From Peribacillus loiseleuriae (GTDB taxonomy: Bacteria; Bacillota; Bacilli; Bacillales; DSM-1321): a stretch of DNA of 59,356 nucleotides. The first letter of the stretch is position 1. Each line of letters opens with the position of its first letter. This document shows, piece after piece, positions 45,317 through 53,775 of the stretch. The translations under genes were made by a program, and so were the position numbers. The notes beneath the pieces are model-generated. The model was not told the DNA's origin. It saw nothing but the letters and a program-made list of their open reading frames with translations, and did no database searches. The DNA lies in assembly GCF_001183985.1 (NCBI RefSeq), contig NZ_LFZW01000003.1:1-59356 (forward strand), read 5' to 3'.

Positions 45317-45371
45317 AATAAAAAATATGAAACAATGGACCTGAATCCAAAAAAGGAAGTGACAAAAGACA

Positions 45372-46817
45372 ATGCAAGAAATAAATTCTTTAACTCAATG
45401 TACAGAAGTACAACTGGAGGAAGCACACAGAAAATATTTAATTATCCATTCATATTTACTAAAGTCGAAATCTTTAGAAGTAATTAGTGCTGAGGAAAAT
45501 ATTTCAATTCGTACCTTGCGTTATTGGATTCAGAAATATCAAGAACTAGGTTTAAGAGGACTAGTTCGAATGGAAAGAACTGATAAGAGAAACGTGAAAG
45601 TTGATCTAGCAATCCAAGACCAAGTAAAAAAAATATTCTTATCCAACAAAGGTATTTCAATTACCTCCATTTACCGAAGAACATTAGCTTGGTGTGAAGA
45701 TAATGATTTACAATTTCCTAGTTACCATCAAGTTCGAGCAATTACTAAGACAATTCCTCAAAATATAACGAAGTTAGCTCATGACGGAACAAAAAAATAT
45801 GCCAACGAATTTGATCTTGTCTATTTACGTGAAGCAAATTATCCAAATGAGATTTGGCAAGCTGACCACACAATGCTTGATATTGAAGTTCTAAATGAAA
45901 AGGGAAAGCCAGAGCGCCCTTGGCTAACAGTAATACTTGACGATTATAGTCGAGCAGTTGCTGGATTCTTTATTGACTTTAAGTCACCAGATACCTTGAG
46001 AACTACGTTAACTTTAAGGAAAGCGATTTGGCGTAAAGAGAATAAAAACTGGCCGATTTGTGGAATTCCTGAAATTTTTTATACAGACCATGGGAGTGAC
46101 TATACATCAAAGCATATGGAACAAGTTTCTGCAGACATTCGTATGAACTTGTCATTTTCTAGAGTAGGAGTCCCAAGGGGACGAGGAAAAATTGAACGAT
46201 TCTTTCAATCTATTAACACTATGTTTCTTCAGGACCTGCCGGGTTATATCAAAAATAAAAAAACGACTAAACTATTGACGGTTTCTGAATTTGTTGAGAA
46301 AATCACTAGTTTTATTTTGAATACTTACCACCATCGTACACATGGAACTACAAAAAAAGAGCCAATTAACATGTGGAATGAATTCGGATTCTTACCCAAT
46401 ATACCGAATAGTTTAGACGAGTTGGATTTATTACTTCTAACTCCAGCAAAACCAAGAAAAGTTCATTCTGATGGCATACACTTTATGGGGCTAAAATATA
46501 TGCATACAAATCTTTCAGCCTTTGTTGGTGAAAATGTGGTCATTCGATATGACCCAAGAGACATTGCGGAAATTCGAGTTTTCTTCAACGGTGAATTTTT
46601 ATGTACTGCCATTTCATCGTCAATAGATGGTTATTCAATTGGTGTAAAAGAAATTGAAGCAGCGCGAAATAAACAAAAGCGTGAATTGAAGAAACAAGTA
46701 ATGCACACAAAATCCGTTGTTGAAAATTTAAAAGCTGAAAAAGATGCAGAACATCCAAGGTCGGATACTGAGAATTCACCCAAAAAGACGACTTTGAAGA
46801 GGTATTATCATGAGTAA
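45372..46817 (+). CDS. tnpA: Tn552-family DDE transposase (TniA/TnsB-like)
   Basis: A 481-aa transposase (Tn552 p480 is the same size). N-terminal HTH domains (ISIRTLRYWIQKYQELGLRG) are followed by the rve catalytic core with Asp165 (QADHTM), Asp239 (YTDHGSD) and Glu275 (GKIERFF), which gives DD(35)E spacing. The C-terminal Mu-type beta domain binds its partner ATPase. The catalytic triad is intact, so the enzyme is probably active. Its stop overlaps the tniB-like start by eight bases. Confidence 0.93.
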   Translation: MQEINSLTQCTEVQLEEAHRKYLIIHSYLLKSKSLEVISAEENISIRTLRYWIQKYQELGLRGLVRMERTDKRNVKVDLAIQDQVKKIFLSNKGISITSIYRRTLAWCEDNDLQFPSYHQVRAITKTIPQNITKLAHDGTKKYANEFDLVYLREANYPNEIWQADHTMLDIEVLNEKGKPERPWLTVILDDYSRAVAGFFIDFKSPDTLRTTLTLRKAIWRKENKNWPICGIPEIFYTDHGSDYTSKHMEQVSADIRMNLSFSRVGVPRGRGKIERFFQSINTMFLQDLPGYIKNKKTTKLLTVSEFVEKITSFILNTYHHRTHGTTKKEPINMWNEFGFLPNIPNSLDELDLLLLTPAKPRKVHSDGIHFMGLKYMHTNLSAFVGENVVIRYDPRDIAEIRVFFNGEFLCTAISSSIDGYSIGVKEIEAARNKQKRELKKQVMHTKSVVENLKAEKDAEHPRSDTENSPKKTTLKRYYHE

Positions 46818-47646
46818 TAATCCTGTATTTATTGAAACAAAAGAATATAAGCGCTTTGCTGAATTCTGTGATTCCTGCGCAAAGTACAAGTATATTGGAA
46901 TTTGTCAGGGTCCCCCGGGCGTTGGAAAAACTATTTCAGCAAGACATTATGCAAATTGGGATTATGTGCATCGAAAAATCACGGAAAGCAAACTTTTTGC
47001 AGATCAAGGCCAAAATATTGAAGATGATAGGATATTAAACTGTCATACTATCTTCTATACAGCACCGGTAATGCGACCATCCCAAATTTATGTTCAAATA
47101 AATAATTTAGCAGAGTATCTTCAATATGGAAAAGATGGATATGTCGCTAAAAGAGATAACCTTGAAAATGATTGGATAAAATCATTTGATAAAGGATCGA
47201 GATATGAAGATGTTAACTTACTTATAGTTGATGAAGTTGACCGTTTAAAGCTTCCAACTTTAGAAATTATACGCGACATTTATGATCAAAATAACATTGG
47301 CATGGTTCTTATTGGCATGCCAGGAATCGAAAAACGTTTATCACGTTACCCTCAGTTATACTCAAGGGTTGGATTCATTCATGAATTCAAAAAGTTAACT
47401 CCGACTGAAATGAAATATATTTTAGAGTTCAAATGGCAAGAGTTTGGGACGTCTATAAAATATGAATCTTTTTCTGATTATGAAGCATTTAATACTATCA
47501 TTAAAATTACTAGTGGAAACTTTAGATTAATTCAACGTTTATTTTCACAAATTGAACGAATTATGGAAATCAATAGACTAGAAAAGATAACAACAGAAGC
47601 AAACGAAACAGCACGGGACATTTTAGTCATTGGATCGAACGACTAA
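46810..47646 (+). CDS. tnpB: AAA+ transposition ATPase (TniB-like)
   Basis: A 278-aa ATPase with Walker A GPPGVGKT (about 36-43), Walker B NLLIVDEVDRL and sensor motifs near MVLIGMPGIE. It matches the 271-aa ATPase of Tn552 and TniB/TnsC regulators that select target DNA and activate the transposase. No third target-selector gene (TniQ-like) is present, as in Tn552. Confidence 0.9.
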   Translation: MSNNPVFIETKEYKRFAEFCDSCAKYKYIGICQGPPGVGKTISARHYANWDYVHRKITESKLFADQGQNIEDDRILNCHTIFYTAPVMRPSQIYVQINNLAEYLQYGKDGYVAKRDNLENDWIKSFDKGSRYEDVNLLIVDEVDRLKLPTLEIIRDIYDQNNIGMVLIGMPGIEKRLSRYPQLYSRVGFIHEFKKLTPTEMKYILEFKWQEFGTSIKYESFSDYEAFNTIIKITSGNFRLIQRLFSQIERIMEINRLEKITTEANETARDILVIGSND

Positions 47647-47650
47647 GCAA

Positions 47651-47686
47651 AATGGGTAGTAAGGTTTTGTACTGACTACCCATTTT
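47651..47686 (+). terminator. Terminator after the transposition genes
   Basis: AATGGGTAGT pairs with ACTACCCATT and is followed by TT. It lies immediately before the right terminal repeat. Confidence 0.75.
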
Positions 47687-47688
47687 GA

Positions 47689-47736
47689 ATGCAATTTAGC
47701 GTTTAAAAAGGGTGCAATTTATCTCTTAAAGTCACA
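47689..47736 (-). repeat. Inner Tn552-like terminal inverted repeat, right
   Basis: Reverse complement begins TGTGACTTTAAGAGATAAAT and matches the left end at 46 of 48 positions. Confidence 0.92.
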
Positions 47737-48006
47737 AATATTTCACCTGAAAAATCAGAATCACTTATGTTAAGACACACGATATTTCATTTTGAAAAAT
47801 TGTGTGTTTTTTACTTTCCGGAGCTCTTATAAAGTAACTAGTGTATAATTTCTCCGTGTTGAAGCAAGATATTAAGGGCTTTTTTAAGTGTGCTTTGAAA
47901 CGGATTTCATTAGGATATTTGTGAAATATTGAAGTGTATTTTCGGAATAATGAAAATAATCTCGTGAAATGGAAACTAATTAAGACTGTATATAGAAGGT
48001 GATTTT
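47737..48006. other. Spacer right of the inner transposon
   Basis: No gene is supported. A terminator-like hairpin (ACACAC near 47777 with GTGTGT near 47803, then TTTTT) is present. The minus-strand frame across 47765-48031 has no RBS and no family likeness. Confidence 0.5.
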
Positions 48007-48286
48007 TTGAAGATATTCTTAGTTCTAACAAGTATTGTACTTCCTTTAATTATGTTTTTTCTACAGAAATTCCAGGTGAAATTTCGTATTATTTTTTAAT
48101 TTAGGTGCCATTGTATCAGCCATTATATTTGGAGATATTGCTTCTATGTCTGTTTATAAAATCATAAAAGATAAAACTGTATTTATGACGAATATCCATT
48201 CCATCTTCCTAAATCCATTATTCTTATTAACTGGGGGTTATTTAGGGGTATATATCATTTATCGACTGATAATCACTACTATTTAG
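48007..48286 (+). pseudogene. Frameshifted small membrane protein
   Basis: TTG 48007 with GAAGGTG RBS encodes LKIFLVLTSIVLPLIMFFLQ and continues to a TAA near 48100. A one-base shift in a T-run (about 48090-48097) restores a frame encoding LGAIVSAIIFGDIASMSVYK...NPLFLLTGGYLGVYIIYRL up to TAG 48284. The intact protein would be about 93 aa with three membrane helices. Slippage at the T-run, mutation or sequencing error are all possible. Confidence 0.65.
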
Positions 48287-48317
48287 AATCCTAGAAAATG
48301 AAGGAGGTGTTATATCG

Positions 48318-48611
48318 ATGGGAATAATACAACGTATCGCCTTATTACTAACTATAATTGGGGCTATTAACTGGGGCTTAATTGGTTTTTTTAGATTTGA
48401 TTTAGTAGGAGCAATATTTGGCGGACAAAGTGCCTTTTTGGCAAGAGTAATTTTTGGCCTAGTTGGGATTAGTGGACTAGCATGTATAACCCTTTTATTT
48501 GCACCAATGGGAGCAACCGTGCAGAACGTGAATCGACAAGGTCAAAGAAACCTAAATTACTCCACTGAATTTGGTGAGGAAACAGATTTATCAAAATTAA
48601 AGGAAGAATAG
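48318..48611 (+). CDS. DUF378 family membrane protein
   Basis: A 97-aa protein with an AAGGAGGTG RBS. Two membrane helices surround INWGLIGFFRFDLVGAIFG, the typical DUF378 motif (B. subtilis YuzA family), followed by a polar tail longer than usual (about 30 residues). Function of the family is unknown. It lies downstream of a frameshifted membrane gene. Confidence 0.88.
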   Translation: MGIIQRIALLLTIIGAINWGLIGFFRFDLVGAIFGGQSAFLARVIFGLVGISGLACITLLFAPMGATVQNVNRQGQRNLNYSTEFGEETDLSKLKEE

Positions 48612-48650
48612 TATCTAATCATTCAAAGGATAAATCAACCTCAATAATGT

Positions 48651-48680
48651 ATAAGAGCCATGCTATAGCATGGCTCTTAT
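48651..48680. terminator. Bidirectional terminator
   Basis: A perfect 30-nt palindrome centred on GCTATAGC, with arm ATAAGAGCCATGCTA, between the convergent DUF378 and tetR genes. Confidence 0.85.
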
Positions 48681-48706
48681 GTTTTCCAATGAAATTATTT
48701 AATAAA

Positions 48707-49324
48707 TTACTTTGCTAGTCCATTCCAATAAAAATCAACAATTTGTTCTGTCATTTCATCTATTGAAGGAAAAATAGGTTTTTGATCCGAATCCTTATAA
48801 TTTCCCACTGTTAGCAGTGAGACAAAAGCATGGGCTCCTAATTTCGGGTGACCCTGAGGAATGTCTCCCTTTTCCATCGCATTTATTAGTGCCTGCTCAA
48901 GTACTTCATACATTTTATCTTCTGCTTCCTTCATCTGCTGTAATTGATCTTTGGAAAGAGAAGTTTTTGCTTCTTTCATAAAGCCTTTTAAATCAATATC
49001 AACTGTTGCTTGCAAATGCGCTTTGGCAAATTCAAGTAATCGATCTTTCAATGGTTTGTCCGCAGAAAGTATATCAAAAATGCGTTTCCTAATTCGAATC
49101 ATCATTTGGACCATTGCATCCGTAAAGAGATCAGCTTTTGTTTTATAATAGTAATACACGGTTGCTTTGGTTACTCCACATTTTTTTGCAACATCATCCA
49201 TGGAAACTACCTGATAGCCTTGTTCAAGAAACAATCGAGTAGCTACGTCTAATATTACGTTTTTTGTAGGCTTCTCTTTATGATCTTGACGTGGTCTTCC
49301 AAGTGGTCGATGTTCCTGTTGCAT
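48707..49324 (-). CDS. TetR-family repressor
   Basis: A 205-aa protein. The N-terminal TetR HTH (NVILDVATRLFLEQGYQVVSMDDVAKKCGVTKATVYYYYKTKADLF, about residues 23-66) is followed by an all-helical ligand domain. It is divergent from the MMPL transporter gene, with 120 bp between starts, so it is the probable local repressor of that pump. RBS GGGGAG lies eight bases from ATG. Confidence 0.9.
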   Translation of the reverse strand: MQQEHRPLGRPRQDHKEKPTKNVILDVATRLFLEQGYQVVSMDDVAKKCGVTKATVYYYYKTKADLFTDAMVQMMIRIRKRIFDILSADKPLKDRLLEFAKAHLQATVDIDLKGFMKEAKTSLSKDQLQQMKEAEDKMYEVLEQALINAMEKGDIPQGHPKLGAHAFVSLLTVGNYKDSDQKPIFPSIDEMTEQIVDFYWNGLAK

Positions 49325-49444
49325 ATAGTTCTCCCCTAACTTATTAATATCAAAATATTATAGCACATATTCAAATTTGTTCTTGAATAATTAACTGACC
49401 GGTATATATAATTAATAATAAATCAATTGAAAAGGTGGGTTTTT

Positions 49445-51691
49445 ATGAAAAAACGCCCTTGGCATTCATGGGGAACATTCGTTGGAGGTTCAAAGACTCG
49501 CTGGATTACTCTCGTAATATGGATACTTCTAACCGTCGTTTTATCTTTTACTTGGCCGGCAATCAATTCAGTGGAAGACGATACAGCAGTAGACCTTCCT
49601 GATTCATCCATGTCACAACAAGCGAGCAGACTCATTAAAAAGGAATTTCCAAACGATGCCGGGAACCCTGTTCTTATCGTATGGCACAAAGATAACAAGC
49701 TAAATAATCAGGACTATAAAGCGATTCAAAGCGTTTATAAGCAGCTAAAAGATAAACCATTAACAAAACAATCGACTTTACCACCATTTGATATCATTCC
49801 CGAGCAGGCACTTGCGCAAAGCGTTTCAGAGGATGGTACCACTCTAGTCACTCCGGTATTTTTTGAAAAAAATGCTGGAATGGAAATTCTTCAAGTCAAT
49901 ATGGATGAAATAAAGAAAATAGTTAAAAGTACGATGAATGAAGATCCATTTAAACGAAAGCTATCTGATTCTGGTTTACATGTTCGGTTATCCGGCCCTG
50001 TTGGTACTCAAACTGATGCTGTTAGTTTATTTAGCCAAGCAGATGTCAAATTATTAGTTGCAACTGTACTACTGGTTTTAGTCCTATTAATTCTTCTCTA
50101 TCGTTCACCTCTTATGGCAGTTTTACCTTTGATTGTTGTTGGATTTGCGTATGGTATCATCAGTCCAACTCTTGGATTTTTGGCAGATAAAGGATGGATT
50201 ACAGTTGATGCCCAAGGTGTTTCCATTATGACAGTCCTATTGTTCGGAGCTGGAACGGATTATTGTTTATTCCTCATCTCCAGATATCGGGAATTCTTGC
50301 TTCGCGAGGAAAATAAGTTTAAAGCCTTACAACTTGCAATGAAAGAATCAGGCGGAGCTATTTCGATGAGTGCTCTAACTGTCATGATAGGGTTAGGTAC
50401 ATTATTGCTTGCTCATTTCGGTTCTTTCCATCGGTTTGCCGTTCCATTTAGTCTCGCCGTTCTTCTGATGGGGATTGCAGCTTTAACACTTCTTCCAGCT
50501 TTGCTTGCGATTTTTGGAAGAGTGGCATTTTTTCCGTTTATTCCACGAACAAAGGAAATGACAGAAGAATGGGCTAAAAAGAAAGGGAAATCAATCAAAC
50601 TTAGAAAATCACAAGGGTTCTTTAGTAAGGGACTTGGCCGCCTCGTGACCCGACGGCCATGGACGGTGATTATTACAACGCTTATTCTACTTGGAGGATT
50701 GGCTGCCGTTGTTCCACGAATTCAATATACGTATGATTTATTGGAGTCTTTTCCTAAAGATATGCCCTCAAGGGAAGGGTTTGATTTAATCTCTGATCAT
50801 TTTTCTCCGGGAGAATTGGCACCTATACAAATTGTTGTTGATACCACTGGGAAAGACATCTCTTTGAAAAGGGAATTGGAACAACTTGCCTTCGTAGCGG
50901 AAGTAACCGAGCCCGTGGGAGGAAAATATAATCATCATTTGCAAATGTACGAAGTGTCCTTGGCTGAGAATCCCTATTCCATTAAAGCGTTGAATCGGAT
51001 TCCCGAGCTAAGAAGTCAATTGAAAAAGATGTTAACAACCGCAGACATCCATAATTTCGAAAACCATGTATGGATTGGCGGTGAGACAGCCTCATTATAT
51101 GATACAAAAATAACCACAGAACGAGATGAATCTGTTATTATCCCCGTTATGATTTGTATTATTTCATTATTGTTGCTGTTATACTTACGCTCTATCATTG
51201 CCATGATTTATTTGATTTTAACTGTGGTTTTATCATTCTTTTCTGCACTAGGTGCAGGCTGGCTCATTCTTCACGTTGGGCTGGGGGCCCCTGCAATTCA
51301 AGGTGCAATTCCTTTATATGCCTTTGTTTTCCTTGTTGCATTAGGTGAGGATTATAATATTTTTATGGTTTCGGAAATATGGAAGAATAAACGGACTCAA
51401 AACCATCTTGATGCTGTTGCGGGCGGAGTGATACAAACCGGAAGTGTTATCACTTCGGCAGGTCTAATCTTGGCAGGAACATTTGCTGTTTTGGCTACTT
51501 TACCTATTCAAGTACTTGTTCAATTTGGTATTGTTACAGCAATTGGTGTACTATTAGATACGTTTATCGTTCGTCCACTTCTCGTACCGGCGATTACTGC
51601 TGTTCTAGGGCAATTCGCTTTCTGGCCGGGTAAACTCTGGAAGAAGGACGCCTTATCACAAAAATCAAATACTGAATATAACATAGAATAA
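49445..51691 (+). CDS. MMPL/RND-superfamily transporter (YdfJ-like)
   Basis: 748 aa from ATG 49445 (AAGGTGGG upstream). Two repeats each contain one helix, a large extracytoplasmic loop and five helices (12 in total). RND/MMPL motifs are GAGTDYCLFLISRYRE in the first half and ALGEDYNIFMVSEIW in the second, both with the Asp/Tyr pair used for proton coupling. It probably exports lipids, drugs or siderophore-like compounds, under control of the divergent TetR protein. Confidence 0.93.
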   Translation: MKKRPWHSWGTFVGGSKTRWITLVIWILLTVVLSFTWPAINSVEDDTAVDLPDSSMSQQASRLIKKEFPNDAGNPVLIVWHKDNKLNNQDYKAIQSVYKQLKDKPLTKQSTLPPFDIIPEQALAQSVSEDGTTLVTPVFFEKNAGMEILQVNMDEIKKIVKSTMNEDPFKRKLSDSGLHVRLSGPVGTQTDAVSLFSQADVKLLVATVLLVLVLLILLYRSPLMAVLPLIVVGFAYGIISPTLGFLADKGWITVDAQGVSIMTVLLFGAGTDYCLFLISRYREFLLREENKFKALQLAMKESGGAISMSALTVMIGLGTLLLAHFGSFHRFAVPFSLAVLLMGIAALTLLPALLAIFGRVAFFPFIPRTKEMTEEWAKKKGKSIKLRKSQGFFSKGLGRLVTRRPWTVIITTLILLGGLAAVVPRIQYTYDLLESFPKDMPSREGFDLISDHFSPGELAPIQIVVDTTGKDISLKRELEQLAFVAEVTEPVGGKYNHHLQMYEVSLAENPYSIKALNRIPELRSQLKKMLTTADIHNFENHVWIGGETASLYDTKITTERDESVIIPVMICIISLLLLLYLRSIIAMIYLILTVVLSFFSALGAGWLILHVGLGAPAIQGAIPLYAFVFLVALGEDYNIFMVSEIWKNKRTQNHLDAVAGGVIQTGSVITSAGLILAGTFAVLATLPIQVLVQFGIVTAIGVLLDTFIVRPLLVPAITAVLGQFAFWPGKLWKKDALSQKSNTEYNIE

Positions 51692-51983
51692 ATAGCTAAC
51701 ATAAAAATCGTGAGGATGGTAATCTATCCACTCTTAGATTTAAACGACTTTATGTGCAGTGAAGTAATCTACATCAAAAATTAAACAACTTTTGACCCCA
51801 TCCTAAAAAATTAGAATGGGGTTAAGCGTATTTGAGGATTTAAAAATAAATACTATATTGCCACTTTACACTTTGCCAACTTTAAAAAATCTCTCTTGTT
51901 TATGAGTGGCCCAAAAAATAATGAATTCTTGCCGTACCCCTTACAAAGGGTACATTTTACAATGGACAGGACTTCATAATTAT
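51692..51983. other. Intergenic region
   Basis: A hairpin (ACCCCAT near 51797 with ATGGGGT near 51818) followed by TAA-rich sequence may end transcription from the pump gene. Nothing else was seen. Confidence 0.5.
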
Positions 51984-52244
51984 TTACTGTGAAGTACCAT
52001 TATTCTCAACTAGTTTCACCATCACGCTAGCAATAGCATGTTTTTCTTGCTCACTAGCAACAGACCACAGATCAGATAATACTCTTTGTTGTTCATTTTT
52101 TGGATCGACTGATTGTGCTAAGTAATCGCCGATTTCAAAGGCTAAACTATTAATAGTCCCTTCATCCATGCCTTGACTTTCTCCTTGGTTTAATCTGTCG
52201 CCTAAGAAGTTTTTCCACTGATCCCAATTTTCTAAAATTGACAT
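51984..52244 (-). CDS. DUF3243 family protein
   Basis: An 86-aa soluble helical protein matching DUF3243 (B. subtilis YmfJ): NWDQWKNFLGDRLNQGESQGM and IGDYLAQSVDPKNEQQRVL. RBS AAGGGATG. It is monocistronic. Members are small cytoplasmic proteins of unknown function. Confidence 0.88.
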   Translation of the reverse strand: MSILENWDQWKNFLGDRLNQGESQGMDEGTINSLAFEIGDYLAQSVDPKNEQQRVLSDLWSVASEQEKHAIASVMVKLVENNGTSQ

Positions 52245-52666
52245 TAAGAATCATCCCTTCCCTCATAATAGTACAATGCTATTGTGTGAAAGAGGAGAGT
52301 GATTTATTCATTTAATTTTAGAGGTAGTACAAAAAGTCTGAATTTATTAAGAAAGAAACTCTTTCCTTTCGTGGAGGCTACTGAAAAACTTACATCAATG
52401 TAAGAAGAAACTAGGGTTTCGTGGTGAAGGTAAAGGTCAAATATTTACATGTAAATGTGGCTATCGTGAAAAGCTTTCTACTTTCCAAAGGCGATGCTAC
52501 TTTAATTGTAGTATCGCCTTTGGAAAGTTCTGTAAAATATTCCCTTTCCGTACCTTAGTGCTAATTGACAATAAAGTGGCTTAAAAACGCCATTTAGTTT
52601 CTTCATTGAATGGCCCAACGGTGCCAACTGTATTTTTAATTTACATTTCCACACGGTAGAATTCAA
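52245..52666. other. Relic-rich spacer with a 20-bp hairpin
   Basis: At about 52372-52483 a plus-strand frame reads HQCKKKLGFRGEGKGQIFTC and then KCGYREKLSTF, a zinc-ribbon-like end of a lost gene (topoisomerase III-like at best). At 52481-52500 and 52508-52527 there is a 20-bp inverted repeat with one mismatch (arm CTTTCCAAAGGCGATGCTAC). At about 52565, TTGACAATAAAGTGGCTTAA resembles the inner-transposon end region (39026-39045). Confidence 0.5.
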
Positions 52667-53032
52667 TTACTGCTTCAATTGAATTAATTCCTGAACGCAC
52701 TCTTGGACAAGAGTTACCGCCTGGCTCATAGATGCTCCACCACCGAATGCTGCCGTCACTCCCACAGCTTCAAAGATTTCTTGTTCTGAGCATCCTTGAT
52801 CTAGACACCCTTTAGTATGATAGATAATACAATACTCATCTTGAGAATAAAGGCTTACGCCTAAAGCAATAAGCTGTTTTTCTTTCTTAGATAAAACACC
52901 TTCTTTAAAGCATTCTTCTGTAAATGAATTAAATTGTTCAGCAAGTTTAGGCATCTTCTCAGTAAATAAACCCATTCCAGCCTTATAATGATGAAGTGCG
53001 GCTTCAGTAGAATTTCCAGCTTCAAATTCCAT
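52667..53032 (-). CDS. Carboxymuconolactone decarboxylase (AhpD-like) family protein
   Basis: About 121 aa from ATG 53032 (TTG 53038 is possible). All-helical CMD fold with EYCIIYHTKGCLDQGCSEQE carrying the single conserved Cys and His. The second Cys of the classical AhpD CxxC pair is absent, so the usual peroxidase-disulfide chemistry is doubtful. It resembles B. subtilis YurZ-like proteins. It is monocistronic. Confidence 0.85.
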   Translation of the reverse strand: MEFEAGNSTEAALHHYKAGMGLFTEKMPKLAEQFNSFTEECFKEGVLSKKEKQLIALGVSLYSQDEYCIIYHTKGCLDQGCSEQEIFEAVGVTAAFGGGASMSQAVTLVQECVQELIQLKQ

Positions 53033-53359
53033 AATCAATTCAGCTCCATTTCTAACATTTATTAATCAAAAATTAGTATGAGCCAAATAAGAATTGATTA
53101 AACAAAATTGACGCTATTACTTAATTACAGTGAACAGATGACATTTAACCAATTTTTCTCAAGCTTACTTCTAGTAATTGTCGGTTCATAGACAAATATA
53201 AGGAGACTTTCCTGTCATCAATGACTCTAATACTAAAGTTTTTTGATAGATATTATCGACTTCCATAATCAACTAATCATAATTTTTACTCTGACAGGCA
53301 AAATGATAATAATGGTTTATCCAAAGTTATTTATAGGGTTAACAAAATATTTGATATTC

Positions 53360-53388
53360 TTTACAATTCCCGTATCACAAAGTATAAT
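53360..53388 (+). promoter_or_regulatory. SigA-type promoter of the mutS2-like transcript
   Basis: TTTACA (53360-53365), 17-bp spacer, TATAAT (53383-53388). Transcription would start near 53395, giving a leader of about 380 nt. Confidence 0.8.
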
Positions 53389-53446
53389 AAATCCTGTAAA
53401 GTCGATTTCAATGAGCATATCAATTATATTATAAGAGGTGCATTTT

Positions 53447-53470
53447 GTGAGTGCGGTAGTTTCTAAATAG
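53447..53470 (+). CDS. Leader peptide MSAVVSK
   Basis: GTG AGT GCG GTA GTT TCT AAA TAG has a strong AAGAGGTG RBS six bases upstream, inside the mutS2-like leader RNA. A preceding frame ATG 53411 (MSISIIL) lacks a good RBS. Short translated leaders before a terminator are typical of ribosome-sensing attenuation in resistance genes. Confidence 0.55.
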   Translation: MSAVVSK

Positions 53471-53482
53471 TAAAACATTATA

Positions 53483-53556
53483 GGAAATAAGGAAGTTTTA
53501 ACAACAGGGGATTTCAGTTAATTTCACACCCCTTATTTTGTTATGGACTTATTTCC
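53483..53556 (+). promoter_or_regulatory. Leader stem-loop
   Basis: GGAAATAAG (53483-53491) pairs perfectly with CTTATTTCC (53548-53556), enclosing a second stem GGGG...CCCC. It follows the leader-peptide stop by 12 bases and could switch with the downstream terminator. Confidence 0.5.
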
Positions 53557-53664
53557 ACTTATGAAGATACCTACCACACTTTACAAACAAGCGCATCACT
53601 TCATGATTAGAACTATCGTTATTGATGGTTTTATTTATGTATTTTACTTTTGCATTGTAAACGT

Positions 53665-53693
53665 AAGCTGCGGTATCCACCGCAGCTTTTTTT
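53665..53693 (+). terminator. Intrinsic terminator in the mutS2-like leader
   Basis: AAGCTGCGGT pairs with ACCGCAGCTT over a four-base loop, followed by TTTTTTAT. It lies 83 bp before the start codon with no gene between promoter and terminator, so it acts as an attenuator. Confidence 0.85.
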
Positions 53694-53775
53694 ATATTTA
53701 TACTCAACTCATTGAAATCTTGCCATTAGGTTTCTTCATTGCTGATCTATTAATCACATTGAGGAGAATGAAAAC

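Larger units (their letters stand above)
38971..47736. mobile_element. Tn552-like transposon (8.77 kb) with two-component/ABC cargo
   Basis: Near-identical 48-bp terminal repeats starting TGTGAC enclose a serine resolvase, a DDE transposase (481 aa) and an AAA+ partner (278 aa), the gene set and sizes of Tn552. Cargo is a LytTR-type two-component system and a three-gene ABC exporter. Flanking bases show no obvious target duplication. Confidence 0.88.
53039..53775. other. Long upstream region and leader of the mutS2-like gene
   Basis: 53039-53350 shows nothing definite. From 53360 it contains a consensus promoter, two tiny reading frames, a stem-loop and a strong terminator ahead of the gene (listed separately). 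Confidence 0.6.

Noticed and set aside
38971..47736. Target-site duplication of the inner transposon
   Set aside because: Left flank GAAATGA and right flank AATATTT do not match at 5-7 bp, so no duplication is claimed.
47765..48031. Minus-strand ORF of 88 codons
   Set aside because: No RBS, no family likeness, and it crosses a terminator hairpin and the start of the frameshifted plus-strand gene.
53243..53434. Plus-strand ORF of 63 codons
   Set aside because: It spans the consensus promoter of the mutS2-like gene and has no good RBS.
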